Part shown: positions 1 through 8,003 of the stretch, one piece after another
Layout: the number at the start of each line of letters is the position of its first letter
Numbering within the stretch: position 1 is the stretch's first letter
Assembly: GCA_965116565.1 (NCBI GenBank)
Contig: OZ220699.1
Coordinates: forward strand, 62,001 to 126,000
Direction: 5' to 3'
Origin: Bin87 sp965116565
Lineage (GTDB): Bacteria > Chloroflexota > Dehalococcoidia > Lucifugimonadales > UBA3495
Length of the DNA stretch: 64,000 bases
Translations under genes and position numbers: made by a program
The notes under the pieces: generated by a model
Databases searched by the model: none
The model's input: the letters and a program-made list of their open reading frames with translations, nothing else
Told to the model about the DNA's origin: nothing

Positions 1-2028
1 TGTGTCTTCGTCGACTTCTTCCAGTTCGACGGTAAACGTCTGGTTGGTTGCCACTGCGGGTGTAGGCGCCGCGTCCATCCTACTGGGGCGCGCGTAGACC
101 ACCATGCTGGGCGTGATCTCCAAGCTGGGTGTTCTCACTGGGACTGGGGTGGGCGCTTCGCCCGGCGTCACAGTTGTACCGTCTGTAGTGTCGTCGTCCG
201 TAACGGTTACGGTAACGTCGGCCACATCGATTCCAGCGTATGTGGTGTCAGCACTGGCTACCGTATGGGTCAAGGTTGCCGTGTCGTTATCGGCATCGGC
301 GCCTTCTTCTGCGGCGGTAACCGTCACCGTCTGGCCTATCCACCAGTTTGCGGTGGTGAATGCCGAAAGCGTGGAGGCAGACACGTCGGTATTGTCACTG
401 GCGATTGTCACCGTCACATCTGCGGTGGGCGCGCGGGTCAATACCACCATGTACGTTGCGGTGTTGGCGTCGCCGCCGCCCGCCGCCTCTGTTACCGCCA
501 GGCTGGTATCGGAGATATACACCCCCGGCTCATCGGTCACGGCCACGTTTTTGATCGTCACGCTGTTGATTGTGAGGCCGCTGAATCCTGCGGGCGCGTC
601 GGAGACATCCACCGTGGGCTGGATGGTCGTGGTCTGCTGCACGATGTCAAGGTCGTTCAGGCTCACGTGGATGGAGTCCGACATGTTTGGCTGGGCTCCA
701 GTTGGCGAGAGCGCCGCATCGTAAACGGTGGGCACGTCCTTGACCGTGCGCTCCCACACCCGGTTCAGGGCAAACACCCGGAACTCCCACTGCAGGTTCG
801 CAAAGTAGGTCTCGAAGTCGCCGACATGACCTTCCAGGTCGGACATCGTCATGTCGTCGCCGTCGGTCTTGGTGTTGGCGTCTTTGTTCCACGCCACTCG
901 GGCCGCCCGCCTCAGCTCCACCGCGTGATCGGTGAGCAGCAGGTCGGAGGTGGTCGCGGCGTGAAGGATGATCGCGTTGTCGGATTCATTGCCCCACATC
1001 ACGTCGGTGTCGGTGCTTACCGGATCGTGTACCGAGCCGTCAATGTCGGTCATCGGGCGGCCCTGGATCAGGTAGCCGTTGACCGGCGCTCCGGCTGGAT
1101 CGTCGGGAACCTCCCAGTAGATCCGGATGTCATTCTCCGACCTGTTCACCGACGCCCACAGGTCGGTCGGCGGGGCGGGCAGCACACCGTCGTCGGTGGT
1201 CGCGGACTTGCTGTCCGAAGCGTCGCCCGTGCCAACGGTGCCCATGGCGTCTTCGTTCACCGCGTAGATCTGGAAGTGCCACGTCTGGTGCTCCAGCAGG
1301 CCGTCGAAGGTGTACTGGCAGTCCAGGCCGTCATTGCCTGCGGTGAAGCCGCAGTAAACGTGGTCGTCGTCCGCCTCGTCGATATTGTTCACCACCGTGA
1401 GGGATTGTACCTGGTCGTCCAGGCTCAGGTCTGCCGGGTTGATCGCGTAGGCGATCTTGTACTCGACGATGCTGGTTCCGTCCGGTTCGTCCGGCTCGTC
1501 CCAGCGCAGCGTGATCATGGTGCGCGTTGCGTCGGTGGCGCTGGAGGGCGGATTCACCGCCGTGCCCCGGGTCGCCGTTACGTCGTCTGGATCCTCCGGC
1601 GTGGTGGAGGCATCCGTGACCGCCATGGCTGGCGTCGGGAATGCCACCGGGCCGATCTTCGTGCCGCTGGTGTTGTGGGCGAAGATCCGGTAGTACTTCG
1701 TCTCCCGCGCCGACAGGCCGGTGTCCTCGTACTCCGTGGCCTGGGCCGGCAGGCTGCCGTCCTCCAGTTGCCAGGTGAGACCGTCGTCGGATACGTCAAT
1801 CCGGTATGCGGTGGGTCGCCCGCCATCGGTGGGCGCGTCCCACGTCAACTTCAGGCTGGTCGGGCCCGTGGATTCCAGCATTACGTTCTGGACCTGGCCC
1901 GGAGCCGCCAACGTCTGCGCCTCGGTCTCGCCGGGCTGCAGCGTCATGAAGGCGGCCAGCGCGCCGATCACGGCTACCGCCGCGATCAGTGGCACTGACC
2001 ACATCAATTTTCTTGTCTTTCTACTCAT
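1..2028 (-). CDS. Exported fibronectin type III / Calx-beta surface protein, C-terminus beyond left edge
   Basis: The minus strand is open from an ATG at 2028 to the window edge, about 676 codons without a stop. Residues 1-38 form a basic N-terminus, a hydrophobic helix (MWSVPLIAAVAVIGALAAF) and a TEAQ-type end, consistent with a signal peptide. Three FN3-like modules follow (about 43-140, 145-260, 265-440) with typical LKLTWDAP, TLRWDEPDEPDG and IRIYWEVPDD strands, then a Calx-beta-like segment (about 505-620; DTSLAVTEAAGG, VTVTIASDNTD) and a Thr/Pro linker. Family knowledge suggests a cell-surface adhesion or matrix protein; the ligand is unknown. An AAGGAG ribosome site lies about 10 bases before the ATG. 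The product is truncated only because the window ends. Confidence 0.8.
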   Translation of the reverse strand, partial: MSRKTRKLMWSVPLIAAVAVIGALAAFMTLQPGETEAQTLAAPGQVQNVMLESTGPTSLKLTWDAPTDGGRPTAYRIDVSDDGLTWQLEDGSLPAQATEYEDTGLSARETKYYRIFAHNTSGTKIGPVAFPTPAMAVTDASTTPEDPDDVTATRGTAVNPPSSATDATRTMITLRWDEPDEPDGTSIVEYKIAYAINPADLSLDDQVQSLTVVNNIDEADDDHVYCGFTAGNDGLDCQYTFDGLLEHQTWHFQIYAVNEDAMGTVGTGDASDSKSATTDDGVLPAPPTDLWASVNRSENDIRIYWEVPDDPAGAPVNGYLIQGRPMTDIDGSVHDPVSTDTDVMWGNESDNAIILHAATTSDLLLTDHAVELRRAARVAWNKDANTKTDGDDMTMSDLEGHVGDFETYFANLQWEFRVFALNRVWERTVKDVPTVYDAALSPTGAQPNMSDSIHVSLNDLDIVQQTTTIQPTVDVSDAPAGFSGLTINSVTIKNVAVTDEPGVYISDTSLAVTEAAGGGDANTATYMVVLTRAPTADVTVTIASDNTDVSASTLSAFTTANWWIGQTVTVTAAEEGADADNDTATLTHTVASADTTYAGIDVADVTVTVTDDDTTDGTTVTPGEAPTPVPVRTPSLEITPSMVVYARPSRMDAAPTPAVATNQTFTVELEEVDEDT

Positions 2029-2418
2029 TTGACAAAATCTCCTTGTGAGATCGTCATTTGCGTGTTGGGTGTTACTCGGCGCGCCCTCGGCCCGTTGGTT
2101 CCGGGGCCAGTCAGTTTCAGTGCCCGCGGGCGGGCAGGGGGCGACTTTATACATATCCTCTCGGTTCTCACCTCCTTGCGATGAGGCCGTCGGTGGGGCC
2201 GCCCCCTCCGCTCGTCCTGATCCTGTCGATGGGCTGAGCCTGTCGCAGGATCATCCTGAGCTTGTCCAGGGGCCGGCCGCGCGCGACGGCAGGATGGATT
2301 ACAAGTCATGCCGCGCAATTATAGCAGGACCAATATTACGCGAGTATTACGGTTCACATATCATTTCGGACAATTTTCAAAAACCGCCAACCACCCTCCC
2401 CCGCTCATGGCGCCCCGT

Positions 2419-2462
2419 CGAACCACCAACCCGCACCCGACGAACCACCAACCCGCACCCGA
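2419..2462. repeat. 22-bp tandem repeat, two full copies plus a partial third
   Basis: The unit CGAACCACCAACCCGCACCC followed by GA is repeated exactly at 2419-2440 and 2441-2462. A third partial copy (CGAACCAC) starts at 2463. It is a C/A-rich minisatellite in the non-coding mosaic. Confidence 0.85.
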
Positions 2463-2480
2463 CGAACCACGCATCCCCCC

Positions 2481-2564
2481 GCTCATGGGGAGCCTGTCGA
2501 ACCATCGTAACTGTCCCTTCTCCCTCGATGGGAGAGGGTCAGGGTGAGGGTGAAAAACCCAACC
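2481..2564. repeat. 84-bp dispersed repeat, copy 1
   Basis: It begins GCTCATGGGGAGCCTGTCGA, passes through GTAACTGTCCC and a CTCCCTCGATGGGAGAGGGT hairpin, and ends GGGTGAAAAACCCAACC. A near-identical copy lies at 3046-3128. The front half also occurs alone at about 3215-3238 and 5725-5749, and the back half resembles 54635-54676, so the element is a composite of two mobile boxes. Confidence 0.8.
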
Positions 2565-3045
2565 ACCCACCAATCCACCAAACCCAATCCTGTGAATCCT
2601 GTATATCCCTGTAAAACAAACCCCTTGACAACCCATACCCAAACAGATAATCTAATATCAGCCAAGGCAAGAACGCGTGTTCCATCAACGACCCCAGGGA
2701 GGCAGAACCCAGGCATCGACGGCCAACCCCGTCAGTAAAAATCGCAACCGGCCCAGGTGGCAACCGCCGCTCAAAGACCTGACTCCTCAACGGCATTCGC
2801 CCCACTGGCGTCCCCGGGACTGTCCGAGCCCGCGCGCAGGCGCGCACCAAGCGCGCTGAGTACACGGAAAAGTAGGTCAAATAGTTGCGTGCCCAACCCG
2901 GCCGTGCGCTGACAACGATGCCAACCCTGCCTCCCGCCAAACCCCCAAACCAGCAAACACCGCCAACCAACCCCCAACCCAGCAACCAACCGCCAACCCG
3001 GCAACCCCAAAAGGAGAACCCGCCCCGAACCACCAAACACCCACC

Positions 3046-3128
3046 GCTCATGGCGAGCCCGTCGAACCACCGTAACTGTCCCCTCTCCCTGGATGGGAGA
3101 GGGTCAGGGTGAGGGTGAAAAACCCAAC
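3046..3128. repeat. 84-bp dispersed repeat, copy 2
   Basis: This is the second copy of the box at 2481-2564 in the same orientation with a few substitutions (GCGAGCCCGTCGAACCACCG). The central CTCCCTGGATGGGAGAGGGT can fold as a hairpin. Confidence 0.8.
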
Positions 3129-3237
3129 CCCACAGCCGTCGTCGGGTGCATCAATACCCCGTCCGGCGCCCAGACATGCGCAAGGGGCGGACTCGCATCC
3201 GCCCCTGACCCCCGCTCATGGTGAGCCTGTCGAACCA

Positions 3238-3262
3238 TCATCCTGAGCCTGTCGAAGGATGA
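3238..3262. repeat. Palindromic intergenic box
   Basis: TCATCCT and AGGATGA arms (3238-3244 and 3256-3262) surround GAGCCTGTCGA. This is the widely dispersed CCTGAGC-TGTCGAAGG type of short palindrome found in many environmental genomes. It directly abuts a GTCGAACCAT box. Confidence 0.7.
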
Positions 3263-3313
3263 CGCCTACGCACAGGTGGGTATCTACCCCAAAACCCCAT
3301 CCTGTTTATCCTG

Positions 3314-3387
3314 TATATCCCTGTAAAACTCGTCCTGCAGGAACGCCAGCTATATCCCTGTAAAACTCGTCCTACAGGAACGCCAGC
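3314..3387. repeat. 37-bp tandem duplication covering the DUF1501 gene end
   Basis: The copies are 3314-3350 and 3351-3387 with one mismatch (G3337/A3374). The second copy includes the last five codons and the stop of the minus-strand DUF1501 gene, so the gene's 3' end has been copied into its downstream flank. Confidence 0.9.
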
Positions 3388-4499
3388 TGCTCGTACTGCC
3401 CCCGCACGATCGGGTCGGGGTCCAGTTCCAGCCACCGGTCCAGGATCGTCGCGTACGCGGACCGGAAGTCCGTCGTGAAGTGCATGTCCCCCTCCGAGTG
3501 GTCCTCCGGCCGCAGCGACGGGTACTCGCCATACAGCCCGCCGTTCACGCCGCCGCCGATCACGAACGCCACGCCGCCCGAGCCGTGGTCCGTCCCCGTG
3601 CCGTTGTCCCGTATGCGCCGCCCGAACTCCGAGAACACCAGGATCAGCGTGTCGTCCAGCATCCCGTGCTCCTCCAGGTCGCTGGTGAAGTCCGCGACGG
3701 CGGTGGACACGTCCGTCCACAGCTTGGCGTGCGCCGGCAGCTCGTTGCTGTGCGTGTCAAAGCTCCCGTGCATCGTGTAGTAGAACCGCGTGCCCAGGTC
3801 CGCCGACATCACCTGCGCCATGTTCCGCAGCGACTGGCTGATCGGCGTGTCCGCATACTCCACCGATGAGGAGTACAGATCCGGCGCCGAGCGCAGCCGG
3901 TCGGCGCCCTTCAGCGCGTTCGACCCCGTCTCCGACAGCACCTGCGCCACCACGTCCTTGGTCTCCGTCGGCCCGTAGATCCTGCTGAACGCCTCCAGCG
4001 CGTACTGCCGCGACTTCTCGTCCTGGATGTCCGGCATCAGCCCGTAGGTCTCCAGGTTCGCCACCGATGCGACGGGCACGCCCTTGCACACCATGGCCCT
4101 CGGCAGCCCCCGCCCGAAGTTCACCCCCGTCAGCACGTTCTCGCCCCGGGCGTCCAGGTCCCGGATCGCCGCGCCCAGCCAGCCCTCGGCCCCGATCTTC
4201 TCCGACTCGCACGTGTACCACACGTCCCGCGACCGGAAGTGCGACCGGTTCGGGTTCGGGTACCCGACCCCGTTGATCACCGCGATGTTCCCCTGGTCCC
4301 ACAGGTGCTTGATCGGCGCCAGGTTGGGGTTCAGCCCCACCTCGCCGTCCAGGTGCAGCACCTCCCCCTCGGGGATGCCCACGTTGCTGCGGAAGTCGTA
4401 GTAGAGGGGGTTGTTGTAGGGGATCACCGTGTTCAGGGCATCGTTGCCGCCCTGCAGCTCAATCACCACTACCGACCTTTCCCTGTTCGTGGAAGTCAT
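3372..4499 (-). CDS. DUF1501 domain-containing protein
   Basis: 375 residues spanning essentially the whole DUF1501 family core. Diagnostic blocks are GGNDALNTVIPY near the N-terminus, GSFDTHSNE in the middle and VFSEFGRR..NGTGTDHG near the C-terminus; the Asp/His pattern resembles the alkaline-phosphatase/sulfatase superfamily to which DUF1501 is related. Many family members carry a Tat signal; here the N-terminus starts MTSTNRERSVVVIELQGG with none visible. The ATG has a strong AGGAGG ribosome site. It lies downstream of an NHL gene and a DUF1800 gene in the same orientation. DUF1501 and DUF1800 genes commonly co-occur; their biochemical role is not established. Confidence 0.88.
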   Translation of the reverse strand: MTSTNRERSVVVIELQGGNDALNTVIPYNNPLYYDFRSNVGIPEGEVLHLDGEVGLNPNLAPIKHLWDQGNIAVINGVGYPNPNRSHFRSRDVWYTCESEKIGAEGWLGAAIRDLDARGENVLTGVNFGRGLPRAMVCKGVPVASVANLETYGLMPDIQDEKSRQYALEAFSRIYGPTETKDVVAQVLSETGSNALKGADRLRSAPDLYSSSVEYADTPISQSLRNMAQVMSADLGTRFYYTMHGSFDTHSNELPAHAKLWTDVSTAVADFTSDLEEHGMLDDTLILVFSEFGRRIRDNGTGTDHGSGGVAFVIGGGVNGGLYGEYPSLRPEDHSEGDMHFTTDFRSAYATILDRWLELDPDPIVRGQYEQLAFL

Positions 4500-4579
4500 C
4501 GGGCTATCCTCCTGCTGCGCCTGTCTGTTTCCACCCTCGCCCCGGCCCCCTCCTTAATTAAGGAATAGCGACCTCAATT

Positions 4580-4673
4580 GGCGGAGTTCTCCAATCATCT
4601 CGTCTGCTTGATCTCGTCTGATTAATAATGAGTAGTGACCCGGCGGAGTTTTCCAATCATCTCGCCTGTTGAT
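4580..4673. repeat. Imperfect duplication of the NHL gene 3' end
   Basis: GGCGGAGTTCTCCAATCATC at 4580 continues as TCGTCTGCTTGAT and is repeated at 4642-4673 with small changes. The second copy contains the last codons and the stop (4657-4659) of the minus-strand NHL gene. The arrangement mirrors the duplication at the end of the DUF1501 gene. Confidence 0.75.
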
Positions 4674-5685
4674 ACACCTGGATGCGGTGCCGGTTCGCCT
4701 CCGTCACGTACAGGTTCCCGTCCCGGTCCAGCTTGACCGACACGGGCGACCAGAAATACTTTTCGATGTGCGACGATTCCTCGTGGGGGTCGTCCACAAA
4801 ATACTCGATCTCGGGCTCCAGGTTGGCGCGGGAGCGGGCATCGCCCTCCTCCACGTTGATCGCCAGGAAGTTGGCCGCCCACGCGGACAGCGTCGCCTCG
4901 CCGCGCAGCTTCTGCACGAAGCCGCCGTCGCGGTCCAGCACCTGCACCCGCTCGTTGCCCCAGTCCGCCACGTAGATGTAGCCGTTGGGGTCCACCGCCA
5001 CGCTCGACGGCCGGTGGAACTCGCCGTCGCCCCGGCCCGGTGTGCCGAACGACGCCAGGTGCGCCCCGTCGCCGGCGAATTTCTGCACCCGGTCATTCCC
5101 CCAGTCCGCCACGTACACGCAGCCGTCGCCGCCCACCGTGATGCCCCACGGCAGGCTGAACTCGCCGGCTCCGTCGCCCTCTCGCCCGAAGGCCAGCAGG
5201 AACCGTCCGTCCGCCGTGAACTTCTGCACCCGGTGGTTGTAGGTGTCCGCCACGTACAGGTTGTCCTCCGCGTCGAACGCCAGCCCCGACGGCGTGTCCA
5301 GTTGACCCTCGCCGGCTCCGTGCTCGCCCCAGTGGGACAGCGGCGCGCCCTCCCGGTCGAACACCGAGATCCGGTGCATCGCCTCGTCGCTCACGTACAC
5401 CCGCCCCCGGCTGTCCAGCGCGCACCCCGACGGCCAGACGAACTGCCCGGCGCTCGTCCCGTAAGACGCGAACGTCCCGTAGTACTCGCTGTCGATGTCC
5501 AGCATGGTGACCCGCACGCCCCGGGTGACGTTCTCCAGCGAGCGGTTCGCCACGTACATCCGCCCGTCCTCGGCGATGGCAACGTCGGTCGGAGCGTAGA
5601 ACCCCCGGCCCTCCATCGTGGTCATCCCCAGCGTCATGCGGTATTCGAGGATCTTTACCTCGGGAATGTCCTGCACTGTGGTCAT
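4657..5685 (-). CDS. NHL-repeat beta-propeller protein
   Basis: 342 residues made almost entirely of NHL repeats. The recurring cores are PTDVAIAEDGRMYVAN, PSGCALDSRGRVYVSD, PSGLAFDAEDNLYVADTYNH, PWGITVGGDGCVYVADWGND, PSSVAVDPNGYIYVADWGNE and PVSVKLDRDGNLYVTEANRH, giving a six-bladed propeller. There is no signal peptide or transmembrane helix. Such propellers bind ligands or act as lyase-like scaffolds; nothing here fixes a substrate. It sits between DUF1800 (upstream) and DUF1501 (downstream) on the same strand, suggesting a shared transcript. A second propeller gene lies at 40677-41570. Confidence 0.88.
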   Translation of the reverse strand: MTTVQDIPEVKILEYRMTLGMTTMEGRGFYAPTDVAIAEDGRMYVANRSLENVTRGVRVTMLDIDSEYYGTFASYGTSAGQFVWPSGCALDSRGRVYVSDEAMHRISVFDREGAPLSHWGEHGAGEGQLDTPSGLAFDAEDNLYVADTYNHRVQKFTADGRFLLAFGREGDGAGEFSLPWGITVGGDGCVYVADWGNDRVQKFAGDGAHLASFGTPGRGDGEFHRPSSVAVDPNGYIYVADWGNERVQVLDRDGGFVQKLRGEATLSAWAANFLAINVEEGDARSRANLEPEIEYFVDDPHEESSHIEKYFWSPVSVKLDRDGNLYVTEANRHRIQVYQQAR

Positions 5686-5724
5686 GTTCTTTTCACCAGT
5701 CTGTCATTTGCAGCGCGCCAACCC

Positions 5725-5749
5725 GCTCATGGTGAGCCTGTCGAACCAT
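5725..5749. repeat. Short intergenic palindromic box
   Basis: GCTCATGGTGAGCCTGTCGA continues into ACCAT; the CATGGT and ACCATG arms can pair. It is the same box as the first third of the repeats at 2481 and 3046, here between the DUF1800 and NHL genes. Confidence 0.7.
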
Positions 5750-5759
5750 GCACCCGCGC

Positions 5760-7172
5760 TTACGCCCGCTGGAACTCGTGAGTGGACGCCACCATCTGCA
5801 GCACCTCGGCGATGCGGCCGTGGCCAGCGTCGTCGGGCGAACCCGCCACCGAGGCGAAGTCCACCAGCTCCCGCCGCGTGTCCTCCGACACCTGGATCGC
5901 GCCCACCTGATCCAGGCACGCGTCCACCAGCATCTCCGGCGACACCGACGGCGTGTCCGCGATGCGCTGCACCATGGTTTGCACGCCCGGCTTGGCGGTG
6001 TCGCCCAGCTGCTGCGACGCGAAGTTGATGCGCTCCACCAGCGAGCCGGTATCGATCCAGTCGGTGCCCTGGTGCCATCCCTCCACGCTGGGCGGGTTGT
6101 TCAGGAACTGCCCCATGAAGATGGACTGCTGGTACCGCTCCAGGATCTCCTTGCGGGGGCGGTCGAACTCGCCCGTGAGCCGCAGCACGCCGGCCACCAG
6201 CTCGACGGGGCTCTTCACCTTGCGGTACCACGCCGCCTCGTCCTTGAAACAGTCGGAGTTGAACAGGGCGCGCAGCATGGCGGTGATGTCGTACCCGCTG
6301 TCGAAGTACGCCTGCACCAGCAGGTCGATGGCGGCCGGGTCCTGCGGCTCGGTGTACGGCCACTCGGGCACCGGCGGCTCGTCGGCCACGAAGAAACTGT
6401 ACATGTGCCGCGAGATGAACCGCGCCGTCGCCTCCTGCTGGCAGATGATGTCCACGATGTCGTCGCCGTTGAACGCGCCGCGCTGCCCCAGGAACTCCTT
6501 TTCGCCGTAGTCGTGGTCGTCATCCTGGAACTCAAAGTGCCACGCGATCCGCCCGTACGGCCAGTCCGAGTCGCGCATGGAGCGCAGTTCCATGTACTCG
6601 CGGTTGCCCAGCGTCCACCCGGTGAAGGCGCGGGCGCACTCCTGGACGTCCTGCTCGGTATAGTTGCCCACGCCCATGGAGAACAGTTCCAGCAGCTCGC
6701 GCCCGAAGTTCTCGTTGATGGCGTCCTTGTGGTTGTCCTGGTTGTCCAGCCAGATGATCATGGCCGGGTCCTGGGACAACTCCACCAGCAGCTCGCGGAA
6801 GCTGGCCATGCCCTTGTAGCGGAACATGCGGACCTGGTCGGACAGCGCCTTGCCGTGGATGACCTTGGGGTAGCCGGTGGCGAAGATGCCGTGCCAGAAC
6901 AGGGCGACCTTTTCGCGCAGCGGCGTGGTGGTGGACGCCATGCGGTACAGCCAGTTCTCGCCGGAGCCCAGCGTGCCCATCATGCCCGACAGCTCGGGAT
7001 GGAACCGGCGGATCAGGTCGTCGCCCATTCGCCGCTCGTCGCGCTGGTCCAGCAGCATCTCCACCGTGGCCTCGTAGCCCTGGGCGGCGTAGGCGTCAAG
7101 CTGTTCGCGGGTCGCGCCGAATCCGGCCCGTCGCATCAGATGGCCAATCAGTTCAACATCGCGGTTTGCCAT
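5760..7172 (-). CDS. DUF1800 domain-containing protein
   Basis: 470 residues, usual length for DUF1800. Recognisable blocks are the N-terminal HLMRRAGFGATREQLD, LREKVALFWHGIFATG, ENFGRELLELFSMGVGNYTE followed by QECARAFTGWT, and the C-terminal NNPPSVEGWHQGTDWID. The ATG at 7172 has a GGAGGGA ribosome site 7 bases upstream. It is the first gene of the three-gene minus-strand group DUF1800-NHL-DUF1501. No enzymatic role is established for the family. Confidence 0.9.
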   Translation of the reverse strand: MANRDVELIGHLMRRAGFGATREQLDAYAAQGYEATVEMLLDQRDERRMGDDLIRRFHPELSGMMGTLGSGENWLYRMASTTTPLREKVALFWHGIFATGYPKVIHGKALSDQVRMFRYKGMASFRELLVELSQDPAMIIWLDNQDNHKDAINENFGRELLELFSMGVGNYTEQDVQECARAFTGWTLGNREYMELRSMRDSDWPYGRIAWHFEFQDDDHDYGEKEFLGQRGAFNGDDIVDIICQQEATARFISRHMYSFFVADEPPVPEWPYTEPQDPAAIDLLVQAYFDSGYDITAMLRALFNSDCFKDEAAWYRKVKSPVELVAGVLRLTGEFDRPRKEILERYQQSIFMGQFLNNPPSVEGWHQGTDWIDTGSLVERINFASQQLGDTAKPGVQTMVQRIADTPSVSPEMLVDACLDQVGAIQVSEDTRRELVDFASVAGSPDDAGHGRIAEVLQMVASTHEFQRA

Positions 7173-7465
7173 GTATCTTCCCTCCGATCATGTCGCAGGT
7201 TTGCTAAGGGATGCGCTGGGCACCAAACATCACACCGCGCATCACAGGATCACTATCCATATAAAGGAACGCCCCACCACGAGGGTGGCACATTTCCGCA
7301 ATCATACTCGAACCGCAGCCGGATTTCCAGATGCGGGGATGGGCCTTTACACCGACGGACAAGGGTTTGGGAAGTGAGGCTTGATAGAATGGTTTGGCTT
7401 GATGGATCGGTTGCGGGTTCGGACGGCGATTGCGGTATCTAGCCCAAACAATGGGAAGCGATCAA

Positions 7466-7849
7466 ATGGAATACAACGGCTATCACGCGGTTGTCACCTT
7501 CGATGATGACGTAGGCATCCTGCACGGCGAGGTGATAGATACTCGCGACGTGATCACCTTCCAGGGCAAATCCGTCGACGAACTGCGACAGGCTTTCAGG
7601 GATTCAGTAGAGGAGTACCTGAAAATCTGTGCCGAGCGAAATCGCGAGCCGGACAAGCCCTTCTCCGGCCGCGTGGTCCTCCGCATGGAACCCGAAATCC
7701 ACAGAGCCGCGGTCACAGCAGCCAAGTCCAACGGGCAAAGCCTGAACTCCTGGATCGTAGGCACGATCAAGGGCGAATTGGCAGGCGACAACAGTGGGCG
7801 TCAAAACGGTGCTCGCGTTCTGCCTGCATCAAATGATCCGGTTCAGTAG
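7466..7849 (+). CDS. HicB-family antitoxin-like protein, no HicA partner
   Basis: The N-terminal half (MEYNGYHAVVTFDDDVGIL, then VIDTRDVITFQGKSVDELRQ) matches the HicB partial RNase H-like fold; the C-terminal half (RMEPEIHRAAVTAAKSNGQ, then SLNSWIV) is a ribbon-helix-helix segment of the type used for DNA binding. I chose the ATG at 7466 because family members begin M-x-Y-x-G-Y; in-frame starts also exist at 7451 (ATG) and 7430 (TTG). HicA toxins are usually adjacent, but no small HicA-like frame is seen on either side, so this may be a solitary regulator. The next gene is a DNA methyltransferase. Confidence 0.75.
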   Translation: MEYNGYHAVVTFDDDVGILHGEVIDTRDVITFQGKSVDELRQAFRDSVEEYLKICAERNREPDKPFSGRVVLRMEPEIHRAAVTAAKSNGQSLNSWIVGTIKGELAGDNSGRQNGARVLPASNDPVQ

Positions 7850-8003
7850 ACGCTGATTGACTGAAACGACGCAACCGCCGGGACTCGACCACTCGAGTCC
7901 ATCGGCAAGTTGAAAACCTTCTCCGACTGCGTAGTAAGCAAGACTACTCAATATGGTGTGGTAGACTCCACTGACCTCCTGCGGACCACTGCTACGGTAT
8001 TGC

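Larger units (their letters stand above)
2029..3371. other. Gene-free repeat mosaic, about 1.3 kb
   Basis: No convincing gene is seen here on either strand; the short open frames are rich in Pro, Thr and Asn or in Gly and Arg and cross the repeats. The segment is strongly strand-asymmetric (C/A-rich on +, for example 2900-3020) and contains several repeat types: an 84-bp box twice (2481-2564, 3046-3128), a 22-bp tandem (2419-2462), a CTGTATATCCCTGTAAAAC box (2599-2617 and 3311-3329) and CCTGAGC-TGTC-type palindromes (about 2215-2270 and 3238-3262). It separates the surface-protein gene from the DUF1501 gene. Confidence 0.7.

Noticed and set aside
265..1998. Long plus-strand open frame of 577 codons
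   Set aside because: It is rich in Gly, Arg, Val and His with no domain pattern and is antisense to the FN3/Calx-beta gene, which gives coherent domains.
2419..3262. GTCGAACC and similar strings as tRNA T-loops
   Set aside because: They belong to dispersed repeat boxes; no acceptor or anticodon stem could be built around them. No tRNA was identified in the window.
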